From contig JAKPJF010000068.1 in NCBI GenBank assembly GCA_029554345.1, positions 1 through 55,161 on the forward strand: a DNA stretch of 55,161 bases, in the 5' to 3' direction. Origin of the DNA: Spirochaetota bacterium (GTDB lineage Bacteria > Spirochaetota > UBA4802 > JAFGJZ01). The first letter of the stretch is position 1, and each line of letters starts with the position of its first letter. Both the position numbers and the translations under genes were made by a program. Under the pieces are notes generated by a model, which ran no database searches, was not told the origin of the DNA, and saw only the letters and a list, made by a program, of their open reading frames with translations. Shown piece after piece: positions 16,798 to 25,767 of this stretch.

Positions 16798-17391
16798 TTA
16801 AAAATCATCTTGCAGATATATATTATTTTCGCTCGCATAATTCTTAATTATATTTACTTTATTCATAATAACTTCATCAATGGAATCAGAAATATGTGGA
16901 GGAATAGAAAGATAAATTGAGATATTTGCTGGTTTATATTTTTTTAAAGAATTGTCAAGTAAAGAGATAACAGTATCTGTTCCGCAAATGCTATTATCAA
17001 TTATAATATTGGCTTTGATGTCAAAAATCATTTTGACATCAAAATATTCCAAGTTATCTTCGGGAAAAAGGTTATCCTGAAAAGGTCTAAGAAGAATATT
17101 CATTCTAAATGATTCAATAGAAACTTCTTTCATTTTAATCCATTTACCATAAGGGATACCTTCAGGAGCAATATATCTTGAAGAAAAAACTGATACTATA
17201 ATATTTTTATTTGTCTTAAAATATATCTTTTGATCTTCATTTAATGTCAATTTTCTTGTCGTTGATACTTGTTGCAATTGCTCATCCGTCAGCTTAAAAG
17301 TATAAGTACCATTAGAAGAGTGGACAACAGGATCTTTAGATAGAATAGGACTTAAAATCAAAAACAATAAGAAAAGAAAAAAATATCTCAT
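16798..17391 (-). CDS. hypothetical exported protein
   Basis: A 197-residue protein with a signal peptide (MRYFFLFLLFLILSPILSKDP) and no family I recognise. The mature part is Ile/Asn-rich and probably beta-structured in its first half (GTYTFKLTDEQLQQV ... IYFKTNKNIIVSVFSSRYIAPEG). It contains one Cys (SICGTDTVISLLDNS). Very low GC, like the exported immunity-like genes of the RHS array, suggests acquired DNA. It is monocistronic. Upstream lies a long hairpin that separates it from a divergent antitoxin remnant. Confidence 0.6.
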   Translation of the reverse strand: MRYFFLFLLFLILSPILSKDPVVHSSNGTYTFKLTDEQLQQVSTTRKLTLNEDQKIYFKTNKNIIVSVFSSRYIAPEGIPYGKWIKMKEVSIESFRMNILLRPFQDNLFPEDNLEYFDVKMIFDIKANIIIDNSICGTDTVISLLDNSLKKYKPANISIYLSIPPHISDSIDEVIMNKVNIIKNYASENNIYLQDDF

Positions 17392-17432
17392 ATTATCCTC
17401 AGTAGCATTTATTTAATAATGAATTAATCACG

Positions 17433-17481
17433 ATAACATTAAAAGAAAATATTTCTGTTAAATATATTCTTTTAATGTTAT
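17433..17481. promoter_or_regulatory. long inverted repeat in a divergent intergenic region
   Basis: A perfect 15-bp arm, ATAACATTAAAAGAA (17433-17447), is inverted at 17467-17481. Inside it is a 6-bp pair (ATATTT/AAATAT). It lies between the divergent genes at 17391 and 17611, so it could be an operator or a hairpin. Confidence 0.4.
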
Positions 17482-17610
17482 TCTTGTCAAAGAATTAATG
17501 TTCACATAAGATATTAGGATAAAGGGAATAATTACTGCTTATTCTTATTCATTAACAATGATTGACTTTTCATTAAGTATTATTCTACTTATATATTAGG
17601 AGTCAGATTT

Positions 17611-17890
17611 ATGGCAATTTTACAAGTTAGAGACTTTGATGACGGGCTATATTCTTCGCTGAAATCTATGGCGAAAAGTGAAAACAGGTCAATCAGTCAG
17701 GAAGTCATTTCTATAATTGAAAAATATCTCTCAAATCCGCATGTTTTTTTCTAGTAATCCTACGCGTGAATTTATTTCGCTTTCGGATTCATGGGATGAC
17801 AATAGAAATGCAGATGAAATAATAGCTTCAATCAAAAATTCAAGAAAATCGTCAAGAAGGTTCAATTCAAAAAATGTCGTTTTTGATTGA
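17611..17890 (+). pseudogene. ribbon-helix-helix antitoxin (FitA/VapB-like), frameshifted in a T7 run
   Basis: ATG 17611 follows AGGAG. The first 45 codons (MAILQVRDFDDGLYSSLKSM ... RSISQEVISIIEKYLSNP) are a typical RHH antitoxin N-terminus. The frame stops at 17752-17754 just after seven Ts. One T fewer would continue into TREFISLSDSWDDNRNADEI ... KSSRRF and stop at 17888-17890, which is the usual toxin-binding tail of such antitoxins. The expected PIN-domain toxin is absent. Only a short stretch reading LLEFIIDQNV follows, which may be a PIN remnant. It is a decayed toxin-antitoxin locus unless the T-run is a sequencing error or a slippage site. Confidence 0.7.
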
Positions 17891-18122
17891 TGCAGAATAA
17901 CTTTACTTGAGTTCATAATTGATCAGAATGTTTCTATGAAAGAATGATTTTTCTTTGCAATTGCAATGAATAACTCAAATTATTATTCAAGTAATGAAAA
18001 TATAGTGGCAGTTATTTATGAGTTGCATTATTTCTATTTCTTATCATGTTTAAGCGTTGAAGATGTGTTGCAGCATAAATCTCGAAAATTATTATACTGC
18101 TGGCAAAATGGAGAAAATTATT

Positions 18123-18722
18123 ATGAAGGTATTTGTTCGGATTTTTCTATCATTATCTATTTTGTTTCTTTTATTTAACATTCCTTTTTTGTATGTTATG
18201 ACTTATGATTACTTTATTTCTGTAAGAGCTGATTTTTATGCACCGGATTCTATAAATTTCGATGAATCCGAGCGTGAATTGACAAACGCTTTTCCGACTT
18301 ATTATGGAGAAGAAATATTATTTGAAGGAGAGAATTATTACTTAACATGGCCTTTTTTCTATAATACATGCGGGCATAGGCATGGAAATGACGAAATTAT
18401 TGGGAAATATTTGATTGTATTTCGAACTGAATCAGAAACTGATACTTTGATAAAAAAAATTGATATAGATCTTGGTATAGAAGATAAATTTAAAATGTAT
18501 GTTATGGAAAAAGATGAATTGTTAGAAATTGAAATAACTGATTCCAGGCAATTATTTATTAACAAATCCCGACTTATATATTTTGTTTTTGCAGACTTTG
18601 AAAAAAAACTAGACGGCAAAAATGTAAAAATAAATATAGTAATTGAAAAAAATAACCGGACTTATGAAATAACTAAAAATGAAAAGGTGAAGTATTATGA
18701 ATCGGTTACAAAATATGATTAG
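18123..18722 (+). CDS. hypothetical membrane-anchored protein
   Basis: A 199-residue protein with an N-terminal signal-anchor (MKVFVRIFLSLSILFLLFNIPFLYVM) and a soluble, presumably extracytoplasmic domain with no recognised family (TYYGEEILFEGENYYLTWPFFYNTCGHRHGNDEIIG). ATG 18123 is preferred: GGAG at 18110-18113 precedes it and the hydrophobic segment begins there. The end overlaps the following membrane-protein gene by 26 bp, so the two are probably co-expressed. Very AT-rich. Confidence 0.6.
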   Translation: MKVFVRIFLSLSILFLLFNIPFLYVMTYDYFISVRADFYAPDSINFDESERELTNAFPTYYGEEILFEGENYYLTWPFFYNTCGHRHGNDEIIGKYLIVFRTESETDTLIKKIDIDLGIEDKFKMYVMEKDELLEIEITDSRQLFINKSRLIYFVFADFEKKLDGKNVKINIVIEKNNRTYEITKNEKVKYYESVTKYD

Positions 18723-19116
18723 TTTAACGTTATTTATAATAACTATCATTTATAATACCCTATTTCTTTTTTTGGGATTACTGACAACTCATGCATATTT
18801 AAGTAAATTTTTATTAGCATCTTCTTCGGTGATTATTTTAATTAATATTTTAACTATTATAATGAAAAAATATATGGTCATTTATAAAAAAACATTTATT
18901 ACTATTTATGTTTTATCTGTTATAAATGTAATAGTAATGAATTTATTTTTCTTTTGGAGTTTTACTGCTTATTATAATGAAACATATCAATATTATATTT
19001 TGGGAATATTTGTAGATTATCTTACGCCTGGATATTTTCTTCTATTTATCATGTTGTTTCTATTACGTTTTATTTTTAAGATTTATTCAAACAGAAAAAT
19101 GATCAAAACTGTGTAG
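18697..19116 (+). CDS. hypothetical four-helix membrane protein
   Basis: A 139-residue, strongly hydrophobic protein with about four transmembrane helices (residues ~7-28, 38-55, 66-90, 100-128) and a basic C-terminal tail. AAGGTG precedes ATG 18697. It overlaps the upstream gene by 26 bp, suggesting translational coupling and a joint function. I recognise no family. Confidence 0.6.
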   Translation: MNRLQNMISLTLFIITIIYNTLFLFLGLLTTHAYLSKFLLASSSVIILINILTIIMKKYMVIYKKTFITIYVLSVINVIVMNLFFFWSFTAYYNETYQYYILGIFVDYLTPGYFLLFIMLFLLRFIFKIYSNRKMIKTV

Positions 19117-19368
19117 AAATTATTGACTCACTTCATCCAATCCTGTAGTTTAATGTATTCTCTATTCTCAAATCAAACCTAATTTTTATTGACAAAATCA
19201 TGTAAAATTCAAATTTCTATGAGTATAGAATTTTTGAGTTTTCAGTCATTTTTAGAAACATTTACAGGCTTTAGTTTCTAACAATGTAAGGTTTGCTGAA
19301 TTGTTTCATAAAACCGGCTATAAATAACTTCTAAAATCAGTTTTTTGGTAAATAAACAGGAGAAGACA

Positions 19369-21039
19369 TTGCTAATTATTAAAGAAAAAATAGAGTCTAT
19401 TATAGTTGAATCAATAAATAAGGCTATTGATGATAAACGCATCGATATTCCGCCCGTTACTAATATAAAAGTCGAATACCCCAAAGATGAAAAATTCGGT
19501 GATTATTCAACGCCTTTTGCGCTCGAATCGGCAAAACAGCTTAAAAAAAACCCAATGGAAATAGCTTCAGTTATTTCAGAATATGTTTCAAAAAATGAAT
19601 TTTTCGAAAAAGTCGATGTTGTAAGACCGGGTTTTCTTAATCTGTATATTTCTAAAAAAGTTCTTAATGAAGTTGCCGCTGAAATAATTTCTCTTTCTGA
19701 TTCTTTCGGTATAATCAAAAAGAATAATCCGGAACGAGTTAATATAGAGTTTGTTTCTGCTAATCCGACCGGTCCATTGAATATCGTTTCTGCTCGTGCG
19801 GCGGCGGTAGGTGATACTCTCGCAAATCTTATTACTGCAGCTGGTGATATTGTTGACCGCGAATTTTACATCAATGATTACGGAAATCAGGTAAGACTTC
19901 TCGGTGAATCCGTCCTGTCGCGATACCGTACATTAAACGGAATAGATAACGAGTTTCCTGAAGAAGGATACAGGGGAGATTACATAAAAGACATCGCATC
20001 TTTTATAAATGATAAATTCAAGTCTGAGGCTGATTCTATTTCTGACCATGCAGAACTTGTCGATTTTTTTGCAAAAAAAGCTATCGAATACAATGTTTCC
20101 GGACAGAAAGAGGTCATGAGCCGCTTTAAGGTCAATTATAAACAGTGGTTCAGTGAAAGAACTCTTCATGAAGACGGTTCTGTAGAAAATACCTTCTCCG
20201 ATTTGAAGGATCATGGTGTTCTTTATGAAGAAGAAGGCAAAACTTTCTTTAAATCAACCAACTTCGGCGATGATAAAGACCGCGTTGTAATGAGGGAAGA
20301 CGGCAGACCGACATATCTTCTTGCCGATATCGCATATCACAGAAATAAGTTTAAAAGAGGCTATTCTAAAGTCATCGACATTTGGGGCCCTGATCATCAC
20401 GGATATATAGCGCGTCTATCAGGCGCTGTCAGGGCTCTTGGATATCAGGAATCAGCTTTTAAGGTTCTTATCGCTCAGCAGGTAAACCTTATCGCCAATG
20501 GTGAATTAGTAAAGATGTCAAAACGTCTTGGCCAGTTCTCAACGATGGCTGATTTGATTGAAGAAATCGGTACAGATGTTGCTCGTTATTTCTTCGTAAT
20601 GCGTTCAATGGACAGCCATCTGGATTTTGACCTTGTCCTTGCAAAAAAAGAATCATCCGAGAATCCTGTTTTTTATCTTCAGTACGCTCATGCCAGAATT
20701 TGTTCGATTTTTAGAGAAGCCGAATCGAGAAACTTTCCTTATATTAAAGGTGTTTCTGATAATACTGTTTTTGATTCACCTGAAACAGTTGCTCTTTTGA
20801 AAGCGCTTTCCAAGTATCCTGAAGAAATAAAGGATGCCGCGGCTTCACTAGAACCGCATAGAATAGGTGTTTTTCTTTTGAGACTGGCTCAGCTGTTTCA
20901 TAGATTTTATGCAGAAAACAGGGTTCTTATCGATGATGAGGCAAAAAGAAATTCATTGCTTACTGTATGCGATTGTGTAAGGATTGTGATCAGAAACGGA
21001 TTATCTCTGGTTGGTGTTAATGCTCCTGAAAAAATGTAA
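19369..21039 (+). CDS. argS: arginyl-tRNA synthetase
   Basis: A class I aminoacyl-tRNA synthetase of 556 residues that charges tRNA-Arg in the cytoplasm. TTG 19369 is chosen because AGGAG (19358-19362) lies 6 bp upstream; an earlier TTG at 19345 has no such site. Seen are the N-terminal additional domain (EKFGDYSTPFALE), VSANPTGPL, the KMSKS-type loop LVKMSKRLGQFSTM and the C-terminal anticodon-binding helices. The HIGH-type signature normally following SANPTGPL reads NIVS (residues 138-141, bases 19780-19791), so both catalytic histidines are missing. The TPR gene overlaps the 3' end by 20 bp, forming a four-gene operon. Confidence 0.92.
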   Translation: MLIIKEKIESIIVESINKAIDDKRIDIPPVTNIKVEYPKDEKFGDYSTPFALESAKQLKKNPMEIASVISEYVSKNEFFEKVDVVRPGFLNLYISKKVLNEVAAEIISLSDSFGIIKKNNPERVNIEFVSANPTGPLNIVSARAAAVGDTLANLITAAGDIVDREFYINDYGNQVRLLGESVLSRYRTLNGIDNEFPEEGYRGDYIKDIASFINDKFKSEADSISDHAELVDFFAKKAIEYNVSGQKEVMSRFKVNYKQWFSERTLHEDGSVENTFSDLKDHGVLYEEEGKTFFKSTNFGDDKDRVVMREDGRPTYLLADIAYHRNKFKRGYSKVIDIWGPDHHGYIARLSGAVRALGYQESAFKVLIAQQVNLIANGELVKMSKRLGQFSTMADLIEEIGTDVARYFFVMRSMDSHLDFDLVLAKKESSENPVFYLQYAHARICSIFREAESRNFPYIKGVSDNTVFDSPETVALLKALSKYPEEIKDAAASLEPHRIGVFLLRLAQLFHRFYAENRVLIDDEAKRNSLLTVCDCVRIVIRNGLSLVGVNAPEKM

Positions 21040-23869
21040 AATCCGGCTTATTGCAGCATTATTTTGCTTATTTGCCGCCTCATCTGTGCTGAACGCTCAA
21101 ACAAGTGATGTTTATTTTCAGCAGGGGCTTGAGGCGTACAAAAGCGGAAATTTCGGCTCTGCCGAGCTTCTTTTCCGCAAAGTTGTAGAAAGAAAAGACT
21201 CATATCAGGAACGCGGCAATTTTTATCTTGCGGCATGTCTTTACCGACAGGGTAAATATGATGAGGCAATTTTTGAATTTAACCGTTTTCAGCTGTTAAG
21301 CCGTAATCAGGAACTTATATCCGAAAGCCGTTTTTATATTGCAGAAAGCTATTATCTAAAAAAAGATTTTATTAAAGCTATTGAAGAATATAAACGTTTC
21401 ATTTCAATAGGCCAGAAGGCAGATGCAGGAATGCGTTCTCTTGCCTCAGAAAGAATAGGAACTATTTATTATAACAGCGGCCGTTTTGACGAAGCTCTTA
21501 TCGAATGGAAAAATATTCTTCCGTCGCTTCCAAAAGAAAAAGGTGACAGGATTAAGCTGAAAATAGCGGAAGCTCTGTATCAAAATGGTCAGTATGCAGA
21601 AGCACTTGAATATCTTGATACTATATCAACCCAGTCATCCGCAGGTGATATCTCTTTTCAGTCAGAAATAGCTCTTTCACTCGGAATAATCAATACAGAA
21701 ATAGGTAAGCCTTCCATAGCTTTAAAAAATTTCGCGCGAATTCCGGAAGATCTCTTATCCAAACAGCCTTTTAACAGATCATATTACTATTCTGCAAAAG
21801 CATATGCCGGCTTGTCACAGACAGATGAAGCACTTAAATCGCTTAATAAGTATTTTTCATTCGGACCATCCGCCGAAATGCATGATGATGCAGTTTATTT
21901 AAACGGTGTTCTTTCAATCAACCGCGATCCCCGTTATGCTCTTGAATCTGTTTATTCCGTTTTCAATAAGACTAAAAATAATAATCTCCGCGTAAAGACT
22001 GCAGTTTTTCTTTCAAAATATTATATTGAAAGGGGAAGACATGAAGACGCACTTCCTTTTCTTGAATTTATAGCAAAAAGCAAAGCATCAGAGGAAAAAG
22101 AGATCAGCTTTTTTCTAGGTGAGGCATATATTTTTTCAAAGAAATACGACAAGGCGGAAAATCTCTTTCTTTCAATGGCAGAGAAATATAAATATGATAA
22201 CGACGCCGATAGAATTTTCTTTATGCTGTCTGTTGTATATTTCTGGAAAAAAAATAAATCCGAATTTGATCTATACAACTCGAAGATTACCGAGTTTAAT
22301 CAATTTTCTCCTTATAAAAAGGAAATACTTTTTTATAAGGGAATTGAAAGGTTCGAAGAAAGCGATTACTCCAAATCTGAAAATTTTCTCCGTGAATACG
22401 TTTCGATTGCTGATCCGAAATATCTTTCCGAAGCCAGAAACTATCTTTTCAGAATATATCTTTTTATGAATGATCCCGTTAAGTCAGGCGACATTCTTGA
22501 TAAAATAATATCCGAAAAATCTGTACCTGCAGGTTTCGAAAGACTTTTAACCCAATATATATTTCGTTTTCCATCTGTCTCCAGAAGGAGTGCCGCGTAT
22601 AGCGATTATGTTTTAAAAAATTACAAGGGAAGCGAGAGTTTCGCTCAAATAGTGAAATCAAGGGCCGATGATTTTTTCAAGACGTCAAATTTCAGGCGGG
22701 CTGAAACTGAATATACTCTTTTTCTTGATGAAATGGGAAATGATTACGATATAGATGTATATGTCGGAAAGGTTTTATCTCTTTATAATCAAAAAAAATA
22801 TCAGGAAACGATAGACTTTATTTCTCTTCAAAAACTCAAAAGATATGATGAGAAAAAAACAACAGAAATTGTTCGAATACTTGCGCTTTCTTATTATAAT
22901 ATTAGAAATTATGAAAGGGCATATTCTTCCATGTCCGTAATTTCAGATAAACTTTCAAATATCACGGACTTTCAGTTGATTTTTGAACTTGCGCTTATGA
23001 ATAAAGATATCAATGCGGCGGTAAGACTTTCTAATAATTTTCTAGGAACACCATTGAAGCATGCTGAATCACTATACCGTATTGCACTTTTTTATCAAAG
23101 CTATAAAAACGATGCTCTTGCAAAAGAATTTTTTCTAAAACTGATTTCAGATTATTCTGAGAATTCTTTTTCTGATTATGCGAGAATTGAACTTTCAAAA
23201 TATGATATGAGAAGCGGTTTTTTCAATGTTGCCGAGAGCAGACTGCTTCAGATAAAAGATCCGAAACTATCTGAAGAAAAAGATCTTTTTCTGGCAGAAA
23301 CTCTGTTTCTAAAAGAATTACCTAATGATGCAGTTAAAATAGCAAAATTATATTCTACAAAAAGAACAAAAAATGAAAACAAAGAAATTGCTGTTTCTGT
23401 ATTTCAGCGTTCTGCAGAATTTTCTTTTCTTTCCGGAAATTTAAATGATCTTGATATTTTTTCGCGTGCATTAATTAATTTAAAACCTGAAGCCCGCAAT
23501 GAAATGAATCTTTTTCTAGCAAAGCTTAATTACGAAAAGAATGATTTCAGAAATGCATTTAACTTCATCTCGCGGATTGACTTAAAAGTCAATCCGGATG
23601 CTTCTGCATATTTTATTAAAGGCATGATCCTTCTTCATTTCTATAAAAATATAACTGGAGCGATGGCTGTATTTACTGAAATGCAGTCGGTCTTTCCTGA
23701 AGACGATTATGAAAGATCAAAAGCAGAATTTGAACTTGCCCGCATTTATTACGAGCGCAATGAAAATCAGAAAGCTCTGGAACTGCTTTCCAGACTCAAG
23801 AAATCAGCAAACAAGGAAATTTCAATTTCATCATCAAAGCTTCTGGAATATTATGATTCAGGCAAATAA
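21020..23869 (+). CDS. exported tetratricopeptide-repeat protein
   Basis: A ~949-residue protein with a signal peptide ending at NAQTSD and many TPR-like helical pairs throughout (for example YFQQGLEAYKSGNFGSAELL, YNSGRFDEALIEWKNILPS, YYNIRNYERAYSSM). The layout resembles large periplasmic scaffolds that follow cell-envelope or motility genes. The partner is unknown. ATG 21020 is preferred over TTG 21011 and GTG 21014; all start inside argS. It overlaps the next gene by 17 bp. Confidence 0.8.
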   Translation: MLLKKCKIRLIAALFCLFAASSVLNAQTSDVYFQQGLEAYKSGNFGSAELLFRKVVERKDSYQERGNFYLAACLYRQGKYDEAIFEFNRFQLLSRNQELISESRFYIAESYYLKKDFIKAIEEYKRFISIGQKADAGMRSLASERIGTIYYNSGRFDEALIEWKNILPSLPKEKGDRIKLKIAEALYQNGQYAEALEYLDTISTQSSAGDISFQSEIALSLGIINTEIGKPSIALKNFARIPEDLLSKQPFNRSYYYSAKAYAGLSQTDEALKSLNKYFSFGPSAEMHDDAVYLNGVLSINRDPRYALESVYSVFNKTKNNNLRVKTAVFLSKYYIERGRHEDALPFLEFIAKSKASEEKEISFFLGEAYIFSKKYDKAENLFLSMAEKYKYDNDADRIFFMLSVVYFWKKNKSEFDLYNSKITEFNQFSPYKKEILFYKGIERFEESDYSKSENFLREYVSIADPKYLSEARNYLFRIYLFMNDPVKSGDILDKIISEKSVPAGFERLLTQYIFRFPSVSRRSAAYSDYVLKNYKGSESFAQIVKSRADDFFKTSNFRRAETEYTLFLDEMGNDYDIDVYVGKVLSLYNQKKYQETIDFISLQKLKRYDEKKTTEIVRILALSYYNIRNYERAYSSMSVISDKLSNITDFQLIFELALMNKDINAAVRLSNNFLGTPLKHAESLYRIALFYQSYKNDALAKEFFLKLISDYSENSFSDYARIELSKYDMRSGFFNVAESRLLQIKDPKLSEEKDLFLAETLFLKELPNDAVKIAKLYSTKRTKNENKEIAVSVFQRSAEFSFLSGNLNDLDIFSRALINLKPEARNEMNLFLAKLNYEKNDFRNAFNFISRIDLKVNPDASAYFIKGMILLHFYKNITGAMAVFTEMQSVFPEDDYERSKAEFELARIYYERNENQKALELLSRLKKSANKEISISSSKLLEYYDSGK

Positions 23870-24407
23870 TACTCTTTGTGATGTTTTCCATGACGAATTT
23901 TCCCAAAAAAGAAAATGCTATGTTAAATGGAAAGAAACTGCAGTTGAATCCTCTGATGCTGCACTTGTTGTTGATCTTGCAACTTGTGTTTCCGTCATGC
24001 TAGCCGGAATTGATTCAAACAAACAGGTATGGCTGGGTCTGAACCATCTTTTCAAATGCCGCGAAAATGATTCGGACGTATCTCTTGAACATATATCAGA
24101 AATAAGGGATATTCTCGTTAATGATAAAAAGTGTGTAAAAACCGCATGCCTAGGAGTTTTCGGCGCTGGATATAAAGAAAACAGTCTCAGTTCGAAAATT
24201 GCAAAAAATAATATAATTACAAGCCTAGAAAGTCTGAGTCTTTTTGATTATTCAGTCGAACTTTTTCTTACAGGCTACCAGCAGAATATTTCGGCTTTTT
24301 ACAGCGGCCGAAAAGAATCTTTTTTTATTAAGAATACTAATATAGAAACAAAGGAATCCAATTATTATATGATTTCTGCAGAAGACATTTTCAAAGATGC
24401 TTGCTAA
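23853..24407 (+). CDS. CheD-like chemoreceptor deamidase (divergent)
   Basis: A 184-residue protein. Its order of motifs follows CheD: DLATCVSVML (catalytic Cys position), WLGLNHLFK (catalytic His position), ACLGVFGAGYK, a helix KIAKNNIITSLESL, then a Gly-containing turn with an aromatic strand (LTGYQQNISAFYSG ... FFIK). CheD deamidates Gln in chemoreceptors and interacts with CheC. The similarity is my reading of motifs and identity is low, so the substrate may differ. Start ATG 23853 overlaps the TPR gene. The 3' end overlaps the PHP gene by 11 bp. No other chemotaxis gene is in the window. Confidence 0.6.
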   Translation: MIQANNTLCDVFHDEFSQKRKCYVKWKETAVESSDAALVVDLATCVSVMLAGIDSNKQVWLGLNHLFKCRENDSDVSLEHISEIRDILVNDKKCVKTACLGVFGAGYKENSLSSKIAKNNIITSLESLSLFDYSVELFLTGYQQNISAFYSGRKESFFIKNTNIETKESNYYMISAEDIFKDAC

Positions 24408-25230
24408 TTTCCATACTCACACTCTTTTTTGCGATGGACATGATTCTGTTTACGATATGGCCGAATTTGCCTTTTCTTCAGGTTTCACTCATCTTGGATT
24501 TTCTTCTCATGCGCCTCTTCCATTTGATGCCCGCTGGACTATGAAAGAAGAACGAATAGATTCTTATATCAAAGAAATTGAAGATGCAAAAAAAACATTC
24601 AATACTATGAAAATATTTACGGGACTTGAAGTAGATTATATTCCTTCAACATGGAACTATTCAAAGAAAATAATATCAGACCATAAATATGATTATCTGA
24701 TAGGGGCGGTTCATCTTCTCGGCGAGCCAGGCGCAAAAGATTATATTACAATTACCGGAAACAGCTCCCGTTTTACCGATTCTTTATCAAATACAGGTAA
24801 AAGTATAGAAAGTGCAGTTCAGCAGTATTACGAACGTTTGATTTATTTAATCAGATATACGTCTTGTGATGTAATAGCCCATTTTGATTTGATAAAAAAA
24901 GTAAATGTTGATTTTCAGATATTTGATGAAAATTCTTCATGGTATAATACTTATTTAAATGATGCTCTTGAAGCTCTTGCAGATAACCCTAAAATCGTCG
25001 AAGTTAACACCGGAGCACTAAGCAGAAAAAAATCCAAGGATCTTTTCCCATCGGATTATATACTAAAATTTCTTCTTAAAAACAATATATCTGTTGTAAT
25101 AAATTCAGACTGTCATAGAAAAAAAGATCTAGCAGCATATTATGATTTTGCCGCCGATAAACTGAAATCTTTGGGATATTCATATACCATGATATATGAT
25201 ACAGAAGGATGGATTAAAACTCCTCTTTAA
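24397..25230 (+). CDS. hisJ: PHP-domain histidinol-phosphatase-like hydrolase
   Basis: A 277-residue PHP-fold metallophosphoesterase. Metal-binding motifs are visible in order: NFHTHTLFCDG, FSSHAPLPF, GLEVDYIP, AVHLLGE, IAHFDLIKK and INSDCHRKKDL. Sequence and length match the HisJ/HisK type that dephosphorylates histidinol phosphate in histidine synthesis, although related PHP proteins act on other phosphoesters and no other his gene is nearby. It is the last gene of the argS operon, convergent with a small zinc-ribbon gene 4 bp away. Confidence 0.8.
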   Translation: MLANFHTHTLFCDGHDSVYDMAEFAFSSGFTHLGFSSHAPLPFDARWTMKEERIDSYIKEIEDAKKTFNTMKIFTGLEVDYIPSTWNYSKKIISDHKYDYLIGAVHLLGEPGAKDYITITGNSSRFTDSLSNTGKSIESAVQQYYERLIYLIRYTSCDVIAHFDLIKKVNVDFQIFDENSSWYNTYLNDALEALADNPKIVEVNTGALSRKKSKDLFPSDYILKFLLKNNISVVINSDCHRKKDLAAYYDFAADKLKSLGYSYTMIYDTEGWIKTPL

Positions 25231-25233
25231 ATT

Positions 25234-25617
25234 TTATTGAGATATGCACTTAACGCATCCTTTTACATGAAGTCTGTTTTTGCCATTGTCCTTTTTCCAC
25301 ATATCTCCAATTAGAAATTCTTTGCTGTTAAGACTCTTTTTGCATACAGGACATTTCCGTTTGCTGCTGTCTGAATCAAGACAGAAAGGACATCCGAAAA
25401 TATGAACGGTTGTTTTATCATCAACAGTGTACTTTTCGCTTTTTAAACGTTCTCCGCGTTTCAGTCTTGAACCGCATATTATACAAGGCAGTTTGGAATA
25501 TTCTTCTTTTATTTCATCAGATTTTATTTTCTGTTCATTCGTTTTGGTTCCGCTAAAAAGAATATACACGACTGCGGTCACTAAAATAAGAGATGCTATT
25601 ATAATTACTTCCGTCAT
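25234..25617 (-). CDS. small membrane-anchored zinc-ribbon protein
   Basis: A 127-residue protein with one N-terminal membrane helix (VIIIASLILVTAVVYILFSG) followed by two Cys pairs per ribbon: CIICG ... CPFC and CPVC ... CVKC. The cytoplasmic part is thus likely a double zinc ribbon. No known family is recognised. It is monocistronic, convergent with the PHP gene and divergent from argH. Confidence 0.65.
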   Translation of the reverse strand: MTEVIIIASLILVTAVVYILFSGTKTNEQKIKSDEIKEEYSKLPCIICGSRLKRGERLKSEKYTVDDKTTVHIFGCPFCLDSDSSKRKCPVCKKSLNSKEFLIGDMWKKDNGKNRLHVKGCVKCISQ

Positions 25618-25767
25618 AAGCTTATATTCGACATTCTAATCATGTATTATTAAACATTTAATCTTGACAATATTGTCTTTAATTTCTTTTACTATCAGAG
25701 TCAGTCTGAAATTCATTTAAAAAATTAGATCTGAATCATTAGCAATGATTAATTTGTTTGAGGTTGT

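Noticed and set aside
16410-16801. Two plus-strand frames after the PEP-binding gene
   Set aside because: They are translations of the inverted repeat and hairpins, with no ribosome site.
17731-17916. Minus-strand 61-codon frame over the antitoxin
   Set aside because: The plus strand has clear antitoxin coding signal on both sides of the frameshift; this frame is its shadow.
18057-18122. Upstream start for the membrane-anchored protein
   Set aside because: The TTG lacks a ribosome site and adds residues before the natural signal-anchor.
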